DNA of 58,681 bases from an uncultured Prevotella sp. Lineage in GTDB: Bacteria > Bacteroidota > Bacteroidia > Bacteroidales > Bacteroidaceae. The first letter of the stretch is position 1. Every line of letters starts with the position of its first letter. The stretch lies in assembly GCA_900557035.1 (NCBI GenBank), contig USRA01000004.1, positions 1 to 58,681 on the forward strand, in the 5' to 3' direction. Positions 37,222-45,810 of the stretch are shown one piece after another. A program made the position numbers and the translations under genes. The notes beneath the pieces are model-generated. The model saw nothing but the letters and a program-made list of their open reading frames with translations. It did no database searches and had not been told where the DNA came from.

Positions 37222-38601
37222 ATGGAGATAATAATTGGAATTATAGTGGGTCTTGCCATCGGATTCTTCGTGGGCAAGCTGATGGAAGGAAAGAAGGCGG
37301 GAGAGGAGAAAACGCAGCTCATCGCCAGGAACCAGGTGCTGGCGGCTAACATCGAGCAGAGTAATTTGCATCATGCTGCTGAGGTTCAATCCTTGAAACA
37401 ATCTCATGCTGCTGAGGTTCAGTCCTTGAAACAATCTCATGCTGCTGAGGTCCAGTCCTTGAAAGCGCAGATGGAGAACGAGCGACTGTTTGCCGAAAAG
37501 CTACGTGCAGAAAGCGACCAGCAGTGGGCGCAGAAACTCGAAAGCCTGAAGCAGGAGATGCATCGTATGACCATCGAACAGCAGAAGGCGGCTGCCGAAC
37601 AGCTCGCCGCCAAGCAATCTGCCTTGCAAGAAAACAACCGACTCCAGATGGATGAACTCCTGAAACCTATCAAGGAGCAATTTGCTGATTTCAAGAAATC
37701 GGTAGAAGAGAGCAAGATCCAGAACGAGGTGAATAAGAAGGAACTCCAGAGTACTTTCGAGGCAACGATGAAGCTCTTCCAGCAGGAACAGCAGCAGGCT
37801 GTAACAAGTCTGAAGGAGCAGACCTCGAAAATCGGTTCCGATGCTGCCAATCTTACCAGGGCATTGAAGGGTGACAGTAAGATGCAGGGCGACTGGGGCG
37901 AGATGGTTTTGGAAACCATCCTGGAAAACAGTGGTTTGCGAAAGGACGAGGAGTTCTTTATCCAGGAGAACACCAAGGATGAGAACGGTAAGAACTATCG
38001 TCCCGATGTCATTGTAAGATTCCCTGAGGGAAGAAGCGTTGTCATCGACAGCAAGGTTTCGCTCACCGCCTATACCGATGCCTTGGCGGCAGGGACCGAT
38101 GAGGAGCGGGAGAGGTTGATGAAGGCGCATGCCCAGAGTGTGCGCAAGCACATCGATGAACTTGCCGAGAAGGATTACTCCAAACTGGTGGATGATGCCA
38201 TCGGTTTCGTGTTGATGTTCATACCCAACGAGACGAGTTATATCGCTGCGATGAAGCAGCAGCCTGATTTGAGTCGCTATGCCTATCAGAAGAAGATCAT
38301 CATCATATCTCCGAGCAATCTCCTGATGGCGTTGCAGCTGGCGTATAATCTCTGGCAGTATGATCGTCAGAACAAGAATGTGGAGAAAATCGTGAAGACG
38401 GCAGCCGACCTTTACGACAAGGTGGCAGGTTTCGAGGATACCTTCACCGGAATCGGCGATTTGATTACCCGCCTTTCCGGAACCTATGATAAAGCGAAAA
38501 AGCAGCTTTATGATGGAGCTGGCAATGTAATGAGAAGGGTAGAGAGCCTGAAGAATCTGGGAGTAACTCCTAAAAAGCAGATCAAGGCTTTAGAGGAGTA
38601 A
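37222..38601 (+). CDS. rmuC: RmuC family protein (DNA recombination protein)
   Basis: RmuC proteins limit recombination at inverted repeats in E. coli and have a restriction-endonuclease-like core. This protein has 459 residues: an N-terminal membrane helix (about 2-19), a long coiled coil (about 30-200), and the conserved C-terminal domain (GDWGEMVLETILENSGL, then RPDVIVRFPEGRSVVIDSK near 253-271). An 11-residue unit (HAAEVQSLKQS) is repeated nearly three times at residues 51-80, from 33-bp DNA repeats. This lengthens the coiled coil without breaking phase. Confidence 0.93.
   Translation: MEIIIGIIVGLAIGFFVGKLMEGKKAGEEKTQLIARNQVLAANIEQSNLHHAAEVQSLKQSHAAEVQSLKQSHAAEVQSLKAQMENERLFAEKLRAESDQQWAQKLESLKQEMHRMTIEQQKAAAEQLAAKQSALQENNRLQMDELLKPIKEQFADFKKSVEESKIQNEVNKKELQSTFEATMKLFQQEQQQAVTSLKEQTSKIGSDAANLTRALKGDSKMQGDWGEMVLETILENSGLRKDEEFFIQENTKDENGKNYRPDVIVRFPEGRSVVIDSKVSLTAYTDALAAGTDEERERLMKAHAQSVRKHIDELAEKDYSKLVDDAIGFVLMFIPNETSYIAAMKQQPDLSRYAYQKKIIIISPSNLLMALQLAYNLWQYDRQNKNVEKIVKTAADLYDKVAGFEDTFTGIGDLITRLSGTYDKAKKQLYDGAGNVMRRVESLKNLGVTPKKQIKALEE
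37372..37464 (+). repeat. 33-bp in-frame tandem repeat inside rmuC
   Basis: Copies lie at 37372-37404, 37405-37437 and 37438-37464 (partial). Each begins CATGCTGCTGAGGT. Eleven codons equal about three heptad turns plus a stutter, so copy number can change without a frameshift. Confidence 0.9.
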
Positions 38602-38621
38602 TGTTGTGACCCACAGATTTT

Positions 38622-38845
38622 TTAATAAGCGTTTTTATCCGGGCAGATAATACTCTTGGCTGTCAGGAGGATAATACGGATGTCAAGCCAGAACGACCAG
38701 TTCTCGATATACCAGATATCACGCTTGATGCGCTCCTCCATCTGCCAAAGCTCCTTCGTCTCACCGCGGAAACCCGTAACTTGTGCCCAACCGGTAATGC
38801 CAGGCTTCGAGAAGTGGCGAACTATATACTTATCAATCAAACCAG
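38622..38845 (-). pseudogene. C-terminal fragment of a sugar-phosphate (undecaprenyl-phosphate) transferase
   Basis: About 73 codons match the end of the bacterial sugar transferase family (WcaJ/WbaP type), which starts capsule repeat-unit synthesis: [28 protein letters not shown] and [14 protein letters not shown]. The frame is open only back to about 38845, where a stop precedes; the membrane helices and active site are missing, and the only start codon is a TTG. It is the stump of a capsule gene in reverse orientation to the operon that follows, marking the left edge of the rearranged capsule region. Confidence 0.88.
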
Positions 38846-39552
38846 CGTATTACCTTTGTATATATATTTCTCCATAAGTTGTTGTATGTAATTTATTTTT
38901 CTTTCTCCTTTTATTCTTAGAATATAGATTCCTGGTAGAATCGTTCTCAAAGATAGCTATAAAAACTGAACTCATCAAATTTTTCCCCAATTTTTTTGCG
39001 TGAATAATTTATAATAAAGTGTTCAGCCAGCCCTTTAGGGCAAAGGCTCTGCTGGCTGACCAAAACTCTGGCAGAGCTATAGCGTCGCCAGCTACATGAG
39101 GGTGTGTCATTATTCATCGGATTACGCGGAATAAACGGAACCTTAACCGCCTTCCTCGGATTACTCACAGATTTTAAACGGAAACTCGACCTGGCGGTCG
39201 TGGCGATACCCCCTAAAGCTGGAATGCGAATGCGCTAGCCCAATGGCCGTAAGGCCAAATCCGTTTAAATTCCGTGCGTAATCCGTGAAGCAAGAATGTT
39301 CCGTTAACTCAGCGTAATCCGATGAAGAAAAACGATGAAGCAACAGAAAAGAGGGTGTGTCTTGGACTTTTGACACACCCCCCTTGGGAGTGGGATAAGG
39401 ACCCCCTCTTCGAAGAGGGCAACAGGGGTGTCGAAAAAAACAGCATGTCCCCAGTTATAGGTGGTTTCTGTCTCCAATTGGTTTTATGAGGGGGGCTCAA
39501 AAAAGCCCCCCTACAGAAAACCAATTGTTAAAAAAAAAAAAAGACCAAAAAA
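38846..39552. other. gene-free, repeat-rich intergenic region
   Basis: About 700 bp have no credible gene. Structures seen: a -7-like element on the minus strand at 38948-38955; a hairpin CAGCCAG/CTGGCTG at 39024-39058; mini-hairpins CGACC/GGTCG (39187-39200) and TGGCC/GGCCA (39244-39257) set among words like CCGTGCGTAATCCGTGAA; a stem GGGTGTGTC/GACACACCC at 39353-39380; a 16-bp palindrome at 39404-39419; and a two-part hairpin at 39475-39527. These resemble the mosaic at 50565-50760. Confidence 0.75.
39475..39527. terminator. compound hairpin before the capsule promoter
   Basis: The outer stem CAATTGGTTTT (39475-39485) pairs with AAAACCAATTG (39517-39527). The inner stem AGGGGGGCT (39489-39497) pairs with AGCCCCCCT (39504-39512). 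It probably isolates the capsule operon from upstream reading. An A-run follows. Confidence 0.6.
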
Positions 39553-39584
39553 TTTGTTTAAATCAGAAAAAAAACGTAATTTTG
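39553..39584 (+). promoter_or_regulatory. promoter of the capsule (upxY) operon
   Basis: TTTG (39553-39556) and TAATTTTG (39577-39584) are separated by 20 bp. The leader to upxY is about 148 nt and includes a small hairpin TAGCT/AGCTA near 39700-39712. A long leader is expected for UpxY-controlled antitermination. Confidence 0.7.
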
Positions 39585-39737
39585 CACCGTGACAGGGATA
39601 CTCTTTTAAGAACGTTTGTAAATAAGAACGAAATTTAAAAGCCTGTTGCTGAAAAATGGTAAAATGTGTAACATCTTGAAAATAAGGTAGTTATCTAATA
39701 TAGCTGGGAGCTAAAATTATGCCTTTTTCTGAAATTT

Positions 39738-40397
39738 ATGTTAATAAAAAAGAGCAAGCAGATGAGTTTGGAAAGTCCTGTTGAAGCCCCTGTCTGGTAT
39801 GCCATGAGTGCTCCCTACCGCGAAATGAAGGTAGCGGATTATCTCAAGACCAAGCAAGATATCAAGGTGTTCCTTCCATTGGAACGGTGCGAGCGTATGG
39901 TGGGGCAGCACATACGCAAGCGAGTGATTTCCTATCGCCCCGTAGTCCGCAATCTCCTTTTTGTGAAGGCAACGCCAGGCAGGATGCGGAATCTCAAGCA
40001 GATTTACAATTCCATGCTTCAGTTCAAGACCCGTCCCATGGATGGGCATTCTGAAATCATCACCATCCCCGATAAGGAAATGGAGGATTTCATGGCGCTC
40101 TACGAAAACGTAGAGGATGCCAAAAAGCACTTCTTCCTTCCGGGGGAAATCAATCTGCGCCCTGAAGCAAAAGTGAGGATAGAGGATGGCGTCTTTGCCG
40201 GACTCGAAGGATATTACCAGAAGGTGAAGGGATGCCGCAGCGGGAAGGGAAAGGAGGAGAAGTGCTTCGTGGTCAAGATAGAAGGATTCCTTTCCTGTGC
40301 CGCCTTCCTCACCGAATGCAATTATGTAAGCCTCGCCGGGAAGAAGGAGAAAAAAGAGGAGGAGAAAGGAAAGAAAAAAAGAAGAAGTAATGATTAA
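39738..40397 (+). CDS. UpxY family transcription antiterminator (NusG paralog)
   Basis: This 219-residue protein is of the UpxY/NusG-like family that lets RNA polymerase read through long capsule operons of Bacteroidales. The NusG N-terminal fold is visible: VWYAMSAPYREMKVADYL near residues 19-36, then FLPLERCERMVGQ and RPVVRNLLFVKAT near 72-84. A KOW-like region follows around 150-175 (VRIEDGVFAGLEGYYQKVKG). The C-terminus is very Lys/Glu-rich. It is the first gene of the capsule operon. An alternative start is the ATG at 39762. Confidence 0.9.
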   Translation: MLIKKSKQMSLESPVEAPVWYAMSAPYREMKVADYLKTKQDIKVFLPLERCERMVGQHIRKRVISYRPVVRNLLFVKATPGRMRNLKQIYNSMLQFKTRPMDGHSEIITIPDKEMEDFMALYENVEDAKKHFFLPGEINLRPEAKVRIEDGVFAGLEGYYQKVKGCRSGKGKEEKCFVVKIEGFLSCAAFLTECNYVSLAGKKEKKEEEKGKKKRRSND

Positions 40398-40422
40398 AAA
40401 CTGCATTATCTAGATATAAAGA

Positions 40423-41223
40423 ATGAAATTTAGTAAACTTGTGTTGTCAGGAGTGCTGGGTATAGCACTCCTGTCTGCTACGTCTTGCGGTACCCCGAAG
40501 AATGTAGCCTATTTTCAGGATTTGAACAATAATCCTGATACTGTCATTACCCTGCAGAACAGAGTGATAACCGTCAAGCCCACTGATAAGATCTATATCG
40601 GGGTAAAGAGCAAGGATCCGCAGATCTCACAGCTCTTCAATCTCACGGGCGGCACCAGCGGAAGCGGTGCCAACAATATGTCGCAGGATGCCTATTACTA
40701 TACTGTAGATAGCAAGGGTGAAATCGATTTCCCAGTGGTGGGAAAGATACAGGTGGCTGGTCTCACCCGCGAGGAGATTGCCGAAAAGGTAAAGAAATCG
40801 CTCGTGGATGCAAGTCTTGTGAAAGACCCAACTGTCACCGTGAGTCTCAGCCATCTCCATTATTCCATGATGGGCGAAGTGGCAAAGCCAGGTCAGTATG
40901 CCATCGAAGAGGAAAAGCTGACCATCCTCGATGCCATCAGCAAGGCGGGAGATCTCACCATCCAGGGCCGCAGAAACGATGTGATGGTGCTCCGACAGGA
41001 AAACGGACACCAGAAGATCTACAAGATCGACCTCTGCTCCGGCAAGGACATCTTCAGCTCTCCTGCCTACTATCTCCAGCAGAACGATGTGGTATATGTT
41101 ACACCTAACGATACCAAGAAGCGTAGTTCTACCCTGAATGGTAACACCGTGCAGTCAACAGGTTTCTGGATGAGCATCTCATCTCTCATCGTTACCATCC
41201 TCACCTTCCTGAAAGTAAATTAA
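40423..41223 (+). CDS. polysaccharide export lipoprotein (Wza-like)
   Basis: This is an outer-membrane polysaccharide export protein of 266 residues. A lipoprotein signal ends at the lipobox Cys near residue 23 (LLSATSC). The PES domain follows (DKIYIGVKSKDPQISQLFNL; the YTVDSKGEIDFPVVGKIQVAGLT pattern), then a SLBB-like region (MMGEVAKPGQYAIEEEKLTILDAISKAGDL). The hydrophobic C-terminus (about 246-264) may anchor in the inner or outer membrane. It forms the exit path for capsule together with the Wzc-like kinase 9 nt downstream. Confidence 0.93.
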   Translation: MKFSKLVLSGVLGIALLSATSCGTPKNVAYFQDLNNNPDTVITLQNRVITVKPTDKIYIGVKSKDPQISQLFNLTGGTSGSGANNMSQDAYYYTVDSKGEIDFPVVGKIQVAGLTREEIAEKVKKSLVDASLVKDPTVTVSLSHLHYSMMGEVAKPGQYAIEEEKLTILDAISKAGDLTIQGRRNDVMVLRQENGHQKIYKIDLCSGKDIFSSPAYYLQQNDVVYVTPNDTKKRSSTLNGNTVQSTGFWMSISSLIVTILTFLKVN

Positions 41224-41232
41224 TAAAGAAAA

Positions 41233-43749
41233 ATGATACAGAATACAACTCAGGCTAACCAGCCAGTACAGGTGAATCCGATGTTCAGACGCAATCAGGC
41301 AGACGACTTCATCCGCCTCCAGGATCTCTTCTATCTCTGCCTCGCCAAGTGGCGCTGGTTCATCCTTTCGCTAGCCGTAACACTCGGCATCGCCACCTAT
41401 AATATTCTTACGACTCCAAACGTATATCAGCGCACCGCATCCCTGATGATCAAGGACGACAGCAAGTCGCAGGGCATCAGCAGCGATGTTTCTTCCATGT
41501 TCGGCGATATGGGACTGGGCAATGCCAAGAGCAATGTAAACAATGAACTCATTGCTATCCAGTCGCCTGCCATGCTCCTGGAAACCGGAAAGCGACTCAA
41601 GCTCGATGTAGATTATGCCATCGACGGTGCCTTTCACAAGGAGGCTCTCTATGGCGGCGATCTCCCCGTAACCGTAGATTTCATCGGCTTCACCGATGAG
41701 CAGAGCGGCAGCTTCCAGCTCCAGCTTAAGGGCGATGGCTCTTACCTCATCAGCAAGCTCAAGGGCATTACCCGTGATAATCTTCCGGTAGATGACAGCG
41801 ATGAAATTTCGGGCAGACTCGGACAGATCATCCATACCCCACTGGGAAAGATCAAGGTAGATAAGGCTCCTTCTTATTCCCAGTTTGTAAAGAATGGAGA
41901 TGCTTCGGTGCTCTACGTATCCCGCAGCAACATCTATGCGATGGCCGACCGCATCAAGGGGTCGCTCGCTGCCAGCCTGAGCGAGGAGAAATCCACCGTC
42001 ATCGCCCTTACCTATAAGGATGTGCTCCCTAAGCGTGCAGAGGATGTCATCAACACCATCATCTCCGTTTACCGCAAGAACTGGCTCGAAGACAAGAACC
42101 AGATGACCATCTCCACCTCTCACTTCATCACCGAGCGACTGGGCGTGATAGAGCGCGAGCTGGGCGATGTGGATAAGAATATTTCAGCCTTCAAGAGCAG
42201 CAACCTGCTGCCCGATGTAGAGGCTGCCGCACAGCAGTATATGCAGAAGAGCACCGAGGTAGATAAGCAGATCATGGATCTCAACTCGCGCCTCGCCATT
42301 GCCCAGTATATCCGAAACTATCTCACCGGCAAGGTGGGCAAGAACCAGCTCCTGCCTTCCAATACAGGCATCGAGAGCCCGGGCATCGAGCAGCAGATTT
42401 CCGAGTACAACAAGAGACAGTTGGAGCGTAACAACCTGGTGGCAAACTCAAGCGAACAGAATCCTCTGGTGGCTGACTACGACCAGAGCCTTGGCTCCAT
42501 GCGCAAGAGCATCACAGCCAGTCTCGACAACTTCGTGGTAACCCTCAAGACCCAGCTGGGCACCCTCCAGGCTAACGAGGCTGCCACTACCACCCAGATT
42601 GCAAGCAACCCTAACCAGGCTAAGTACCTGCAGACCGTGGGTCGCCAGCAGAAGGTCAAGGAGTCGCTCTATCTCTTCCTCCTCCAGAAGCGCGAGGAGA
42701 ACGAACTCTCCAAGGCATTCACCGCCTACAATACCCGCATCATCACCCCTGCTACGGGCGACAACAAGCCGGTGGCACCGGTGCGCCGCAACATCATGCT
42801 CGTAGCCTTCGTGCTGGGATTCCTCATTCCGGTAGTCATCATCTTCGTGCGTGAGAACATGAATACCACCGTGCGTGGCAGAAAGGATCTGAAGAATATG
42901 AATGTTCCGTTCCTGGGCGAGATTCCATACTCTATCAGCCGCAAGAACCGTCCAACGCTCGAGCAACGCATCAGATTCTGGAAGAAGCCGAAGGAGGTGC
43001 GCCAGATTGTGGTGAAGGCAGGCAAGCGCGACATCGTGAACGAGGCGTTCCGAGTATTGCGTACCAACTTCGAGTTCACCATCGGTACCCATCCCGAGCA
43101 GAATGTCATCGTGTTTACCTCGTTTAATCCGGGTTCGGGCAAGAGTCACCTGGCTGCCAATATGGCGATGTCGCTCGCCATCAAGAAGAAGAAAGTTTTG
43201 TTGATAGATGGTGACCTCCGCAACGGATCTTCCTCTATGCTGATAGGCAGTCCGGGCGAGGGATTGAGCGATTACCTCAACGGCAGAATCTCTGATATCC
43301 ACGACATCCTCCACAAGGGAGAGGAGAGTGGACTGGTGAAGTATTTCGATGTGATTCCTATCGGAACCATCCCTCCAAACCCTACTGAGCTTCTCTTCAC
43401 TCCATTGCTGGAGCAGATGATCAAGACCATGCGCCAGGAGTATGATTACGTCTTCATCGACTGTCCTCCTATCGAGGTGGTAGCCGATACCCCAATCTAC
43501 GAGCAGTTTGCCGACCGCACCATCTTCGTAGTCCGTTCCGGCTTGATGGAGCGCAGCATGTTGCCAGAGGTTGATGCCCTCTACAAGGAGAAGAAGTTCA
43601 AGAACATGACATTGATCCTGAACGGAACCAAGGCACGTGGCGGCAGATATGGCAGCCACTACGGTTACGGCTATGGTTATGGCTACGGCTATAACTATAA
43701 TAAAGAAAAGTCTGGGGGCAAAATCTTAAATGAATGGATTATAGAATAA
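41233..43749 (+). CDS. Wzc-like chain-length regulator / BY-kinase
   Basis: This 838-residue inner-membrane protein controls capsule polymerisation and export. The N-terminal Wzz domain has a helix near residues 36-56, a long periplasmic part with coiled coil, and a second helix near 515-535. The cytoplasmic tyrosine kinase has Walker A PGSGKSH near 631-637, Walker A' LLIDGDLRNG near 656-665 and Walker B YVFIDCPP near 739-746. The C-terminal tail is a Tyr cluster (seven YG/YN repeats near 810-825), the usual autophosphorylation site. A cognate phosphatase is encoded next. Confidence 0.95.
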   Translation: MIQNTTQANQPVQVNPMFRRNQADDFIRLQDLFYLCLAKWRWFILSLAVTLGIATYNILTTPNVYQRTASLMIKDDSKSQGISSDVSSMFGDMGLGNAKSNVNNELIAIQSPAMLLETGKRLKLDVDYAIDGAFHKEALYGGDLPVTVDFIGFTDEQSGSFQLQLKGDGSYLISKLKGITRDNLPVDDSDEISGRLGQIIHTPLGKIKVDKAPSYSQFVKNGDASVLYVSRSNIYAMADRIKGSLAASLSEEKSTVIALTYKDVLPKRAEDVINTIISVYRKNWLEDKNQMTISTSHFITERLGVIERELGDVDKNISAFKSSNLLPDVEAAAQQYMQKSTEVDKQIMDLNSRLAIAQYIRNYLTGKVGKNQLLPSNTGIESPGIEQQISEYNKRQLERNNLVANSSEQNPLVADYDQSLGSMRKSITASLDNFVVTLKTQLGTLQANEAATTTQIASNPNQAKYLQTVGRQQKVKESLYLFLLQKREENELSKAFTAYNTRIITPATGDNKPVAPVRRNIMLVAFVLGFLIPVVIIFVRENMNTTVRGRKDLKNMNVPFLGEIPYSISRKNRPTLEQRIRFWKKPKEVRQIVVKAGKRDIVNEAFRVLRTNFEFTIGTHPEQNVIVFTSFNPGSGKSHLAANMAMSLAIKKKKVLLIDGDLRNGSSSMLIGSPGEGLSDYLNGRISDIHDILHKGEESGLVKYFDVIPIGTIPPNPTELLFTPLLEQMIKTMRQEYDYVFIDCPPIEVVADTPIYEQFADRTIFVVRSGLMERSMLPEVDALYKEKKFKNMTLILNGTKARGGRYGSHYGYGYGYGYGYNYNKEKSGGKILNEWIIE

Positions 43750-43783
43750 TAGAAACAGATGTTCAGTAGAATAATAGAAACAG

Positions 43784-44479
43784 ATGTTTAAATTCTTCCA
43801 GAAAATATTGAGTCAGAAAAAACCATCAGGGAGCACATGCAGTCTCCCTGATGGCATCGATTACCATTGCCATATCCTCCCTGGCGTGGATGATGGCTTC
43901 CAGGACCCGGAAAAGAGCCTGGAGCAGCTTCGCATCTACGAAGCAAGCGGAATCCGTGAAGTCTGGTTCACCCCTCACATCATGGAGGATGTTCCGAATG
44001 AGCCCGAAGATCTCCGCCGGGTCTTCGCTGATTTCAAGGAGAAGTATCTCCAGGATTGCCTTCTGCGTGATGCCCAGCCCCTCCAGCTGCATCTGGCAGC
44101 CGAGAACATGCTGGATGCCCTTTTCGAGCGTCGTCTCAAGGCTGGCAATCTCCTGCCCCTGGCAGAGAAATACCTGCTGGTGGAAACCAGCATCTTTGCC
44201 CCACCGATGAATTTCCGTGGACTGCTGGAGCGCATCAGGAACAAGGGCTATACCCCAATCCTGGCTCATCCCGAGCGTTACCTCTATATGAAGAAAGAAG
44301 ATTACGAGGCACTCAAGGCGCAGGGCATCCTGTTTCAGCGCAACCTGTACAGTCTCTGCGGCCAGTATGGCGATCGGGTGCAGAAGCGGTGCCGCCAGCT
44401 CCTGAAATGGAATATGTACGATTTCGTGGGCACCGATCTCCATCGCCTAACCTCGGCAGGACTGAACACAGAAGGCTGA
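43784..44479 (+). CDS. CpsB/YwqE-type PHP tyrosine phosphatase, C-terminally shortened
   Basis: This manganese-dependent PHP-domain phosphatase, 231 residues long, would dephosphorylate the Wzc-like kinase. Metal ligands are all visible: DYHCHILPGVDDG near residues 26-38, TPHIME near 63-68, AHPERY near 160-165 and GTDLHRL near 216-222. The family normally continues about 20 residues beyond this last motif. Here the frame runs into SAGLNTEG and stops. The last 33 bp overlap, on the other strand, the end of a smalltalk ORF. This suggests a recombination joint that replaced the natural C-terminus. Confidence 0.9.
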   Translation: MFKFFQKILSQKKPSGSTCSLPDGIDYHCHILPGVDDGFQDPEKSLEQLRIYEASGIREVWFTPHIMEDVPNEPEDLRRVFADFKEKYLQDCLLRDAQPLQLHLAAENMLDALFERRLKAGNLLPLAEKYLLVETSIFAPPMNFRGLLERIRNKGYTPILAHPERYLYMKKEDYEALKAQGILFQRNLYSLCGQYGDRVQKRCRQLLKWNMYDFVGTDLHRLTSAGLNTEG

Positions 44480-44542
44480 TGCTATGGCTGTGAGAATGGT
44501 GATGACGAGATTGATGATCTTCTTGACGGTTTCTTTTTTCAT
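44447..44542 (-). CDS. smalltalk-type small membrane protein
   Basis: This 31-residue ORF begins MKKETVKKIINLV and ends in CVQSCRG. It has a Lys-rich start and one hydrophobic helix (about residues 9-24), matching the 'smalltalk' family of Bacteroidetes as I recall it. Those ORFs commonly lie next to HU-like DNA-binding genes, as here (HU gene ends at 44762, upstream on the same strand). Its function is unknown. The 3' end overlaps the shortened cpsB-like gene. Confidence 0.75.
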   Translation of the reverse strand: MKKETVKKIINLVITILTAIASAFCVQSCRG

Positions 44543-44761
44543 GAGAATTGGAAAATTGATATGAATAATAGGTAATAAAGATGAGCCAGAATTCGCGAAT
44601 ATCCTTTCATAGCTGTATGTTAGATATTTCCGGGCTTCATCATGGATGCTTGCAGCCCCCTTGTAGCTATAGGAATATCCCTGACGCCATCCTGGCTCAA
44701 TTCTTCAATAAGACATTAGTAAGTCATTAATAAGTCATTCAGAATGATATTTGATATGACT

Positions 44762-45349
44762 TTACATATTTACGTTGTCACCACTCTCTGATGAGTCTCC
44801 GCCACCTTCGGAACCTGACGGATTCTTGTCAGTGCCCGAACCGCTCGGATTCTTGTCCTGACCGGTACCTCCTGTACCATCTCCAGTTCCACCAGGGGTA
44901 GTATCCTCTGAATCTACCCCCGGAACCTGCATCTCGCTGGCAAGCAGAGAGGAAACCTTCTTCATTTCTACATCCAGGTTGCCGGCAGCCAGCTCGCCGG
45001 TGCCACGGCTTCTCAGCTTGTAGCCCTCGATGTTCTTGGCGATGCTGAATTCCTTCTCAGACTTGGCACCCACCTTGTTCTTGATACCGATGGAGAAGAT
45101 GGCGAGGTCGTCGATCTTCACGGAGATACCCTGCAGGCAGAGCTCCTTGATGCAGAATGCCATGTCGGTAATCATACCCTTGATGGCACCCTTGGAGAAA
45201 GGAGTGTTGTGGCCCGCCATGTGAGCGGCAAGACCATCCACATCCATCATCTGCGTAGTGATGGCATAAGCATACCACAAGCCCTTGGCATCGGGCAACT
45301 TCTCATTCTTGTTCTCTTTCAAAGTGTACAAAAGCATAAGCAATAACAT
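44762..45349 (-). CDS. HU-like DNA-binding protein with low-complexity tail
   Basis: This 195-residue protein has an N-terminal HU/IHF-like fold (about 1-120) of the Bacteroidetes 'histone-like, viral type' subgroup: GLWYAYAITTQMMDVDGLAAHMA, then KGAIKGMITDMAFCIKELCLQG and VKIDDLAIFSIGI. The last 45 residues are a Gly/Ser/Asp-rich tail with two DKNPSGS units. The start at the ATG at 45347-45349 fits a -7 element (TATCTTTG, minus strand, 45384-45391); a longer frame to 45415 lies upstream of that promoter. It sits between DUF4248 and smalltalk genes. Confidence 0.85.
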   Translation of the reverse strand: MLLLMLLYTLKENKNEKLPDAKGLWYAYAITTQMMDVDGLAAHMAGHNTPFSKGAIKGMITDMAFCIKELCLQGISVKIDDLAIFSIGIKNKVGAKSEKEFSIAKNIEGYKLRSRGTGELAAGNLDVEMKKVSSLLASEMQVPGVDSEDTTPGGTGDGTGGTGQDKNPSGSGTDKNPSGSEGGGDSSESGDNVNM

Positions 45350-45383
45350 TTTAAATGAAACACCATTTGTATGAAACACGATG

Positions 45384-45391
45384 CAAAGATA
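45384..45391 (-). promoter_or_regulatory. -7 element of the HU-like gene
   Basis: TATCTTTG on the minus strand gives a transcript start near 45378 and supports the start codon at 45349 rather than 45415. Confidence 0.6.
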
Positions 45392-45485
45392 CGACATTCG
45401 GGAGCCGCAACTCACACTTCCTGATGTATCCTCATGCTTATTGCCACATTCTGTCGTCTTCTCACTTTTTCCGTTTTTCCGGATT

Positions 45486-45707
45486 CTAGGGCTCGCCCAG
45501 GAAGTCGAAGATGATGGCCACCTGACGGGGAAAGAATCCCTTGTCCGATTTCCGGTAACCTGCCTCCAGAAGCTTCCGGTAGAGTGGGGTACACTTCTGG
45601 ATCCATCTTCTCAGATGGGCGTTGGCTACTTCGGGAGATGAGTCCGGAAAATACAGCAGGGCTATCTCCTGCTTGGTATAATATCTGATTTCTGATTCGT
45701 TCTGCAT
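45486..45707 (-). CDS. DUF4248 family small protein
   Basis: This 73-residue protein matches DUF4248: IRYYTKQEIALLYFPDSS, then ANAHLRRWIQKCTPLYRKL, and ends FDFLGEP. The fold looks like a small helix-turn-helix of excisionase/MerR-type, since it starts with a 'YTKQEIALLY' helix pair followed by a basic 'LRRWI' helix. A DNA-binding role is therefore possible, but this is inference. The family is usually found with VirE-like and HU-like genes, as in this cassette. Confidence 0.85.
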   Translation of the reverse strand: MQNESEIRYYTKQEIALLYFPDSSPEVANAHLRRWIQKCTPLYRKLLEAGYRKSDKGFFPRQVAIIFDFLGEP

Positions 45708-45738
45708 TCTATATGATGAGTTGAAGGGTTAGAGATGA

Positions 45739-45774
45739 TAAGTATCTTGGTTTTCGGAAAAACCAAGATACTTA
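45739..45774. repeat. 36-bp near-perfect palindrome
   Basis: A perfect 16-bp stem (TAAGTATCTTGGTTTT, 45739-45754, with 45759-45774) is separated only by CGGA. It lies between the VirE-like gene end and the DUF4248 gene, on both strands identical. No T-run follows, so a protein-binding dyad, a processing site or a cruciform is as likely as a terminator. Confidence 0.85.
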
Positions 45775-45810
45775 CCGCAAAAAGTAAGTCACTCATGGGG
45801 CGTAAGCCGG

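Noticed and set aside
42448..43659. 403-codon minus-strand frame
   Set aside because: Shadow of the wzc-like kinase gene; no signal, domain or start context of its own.
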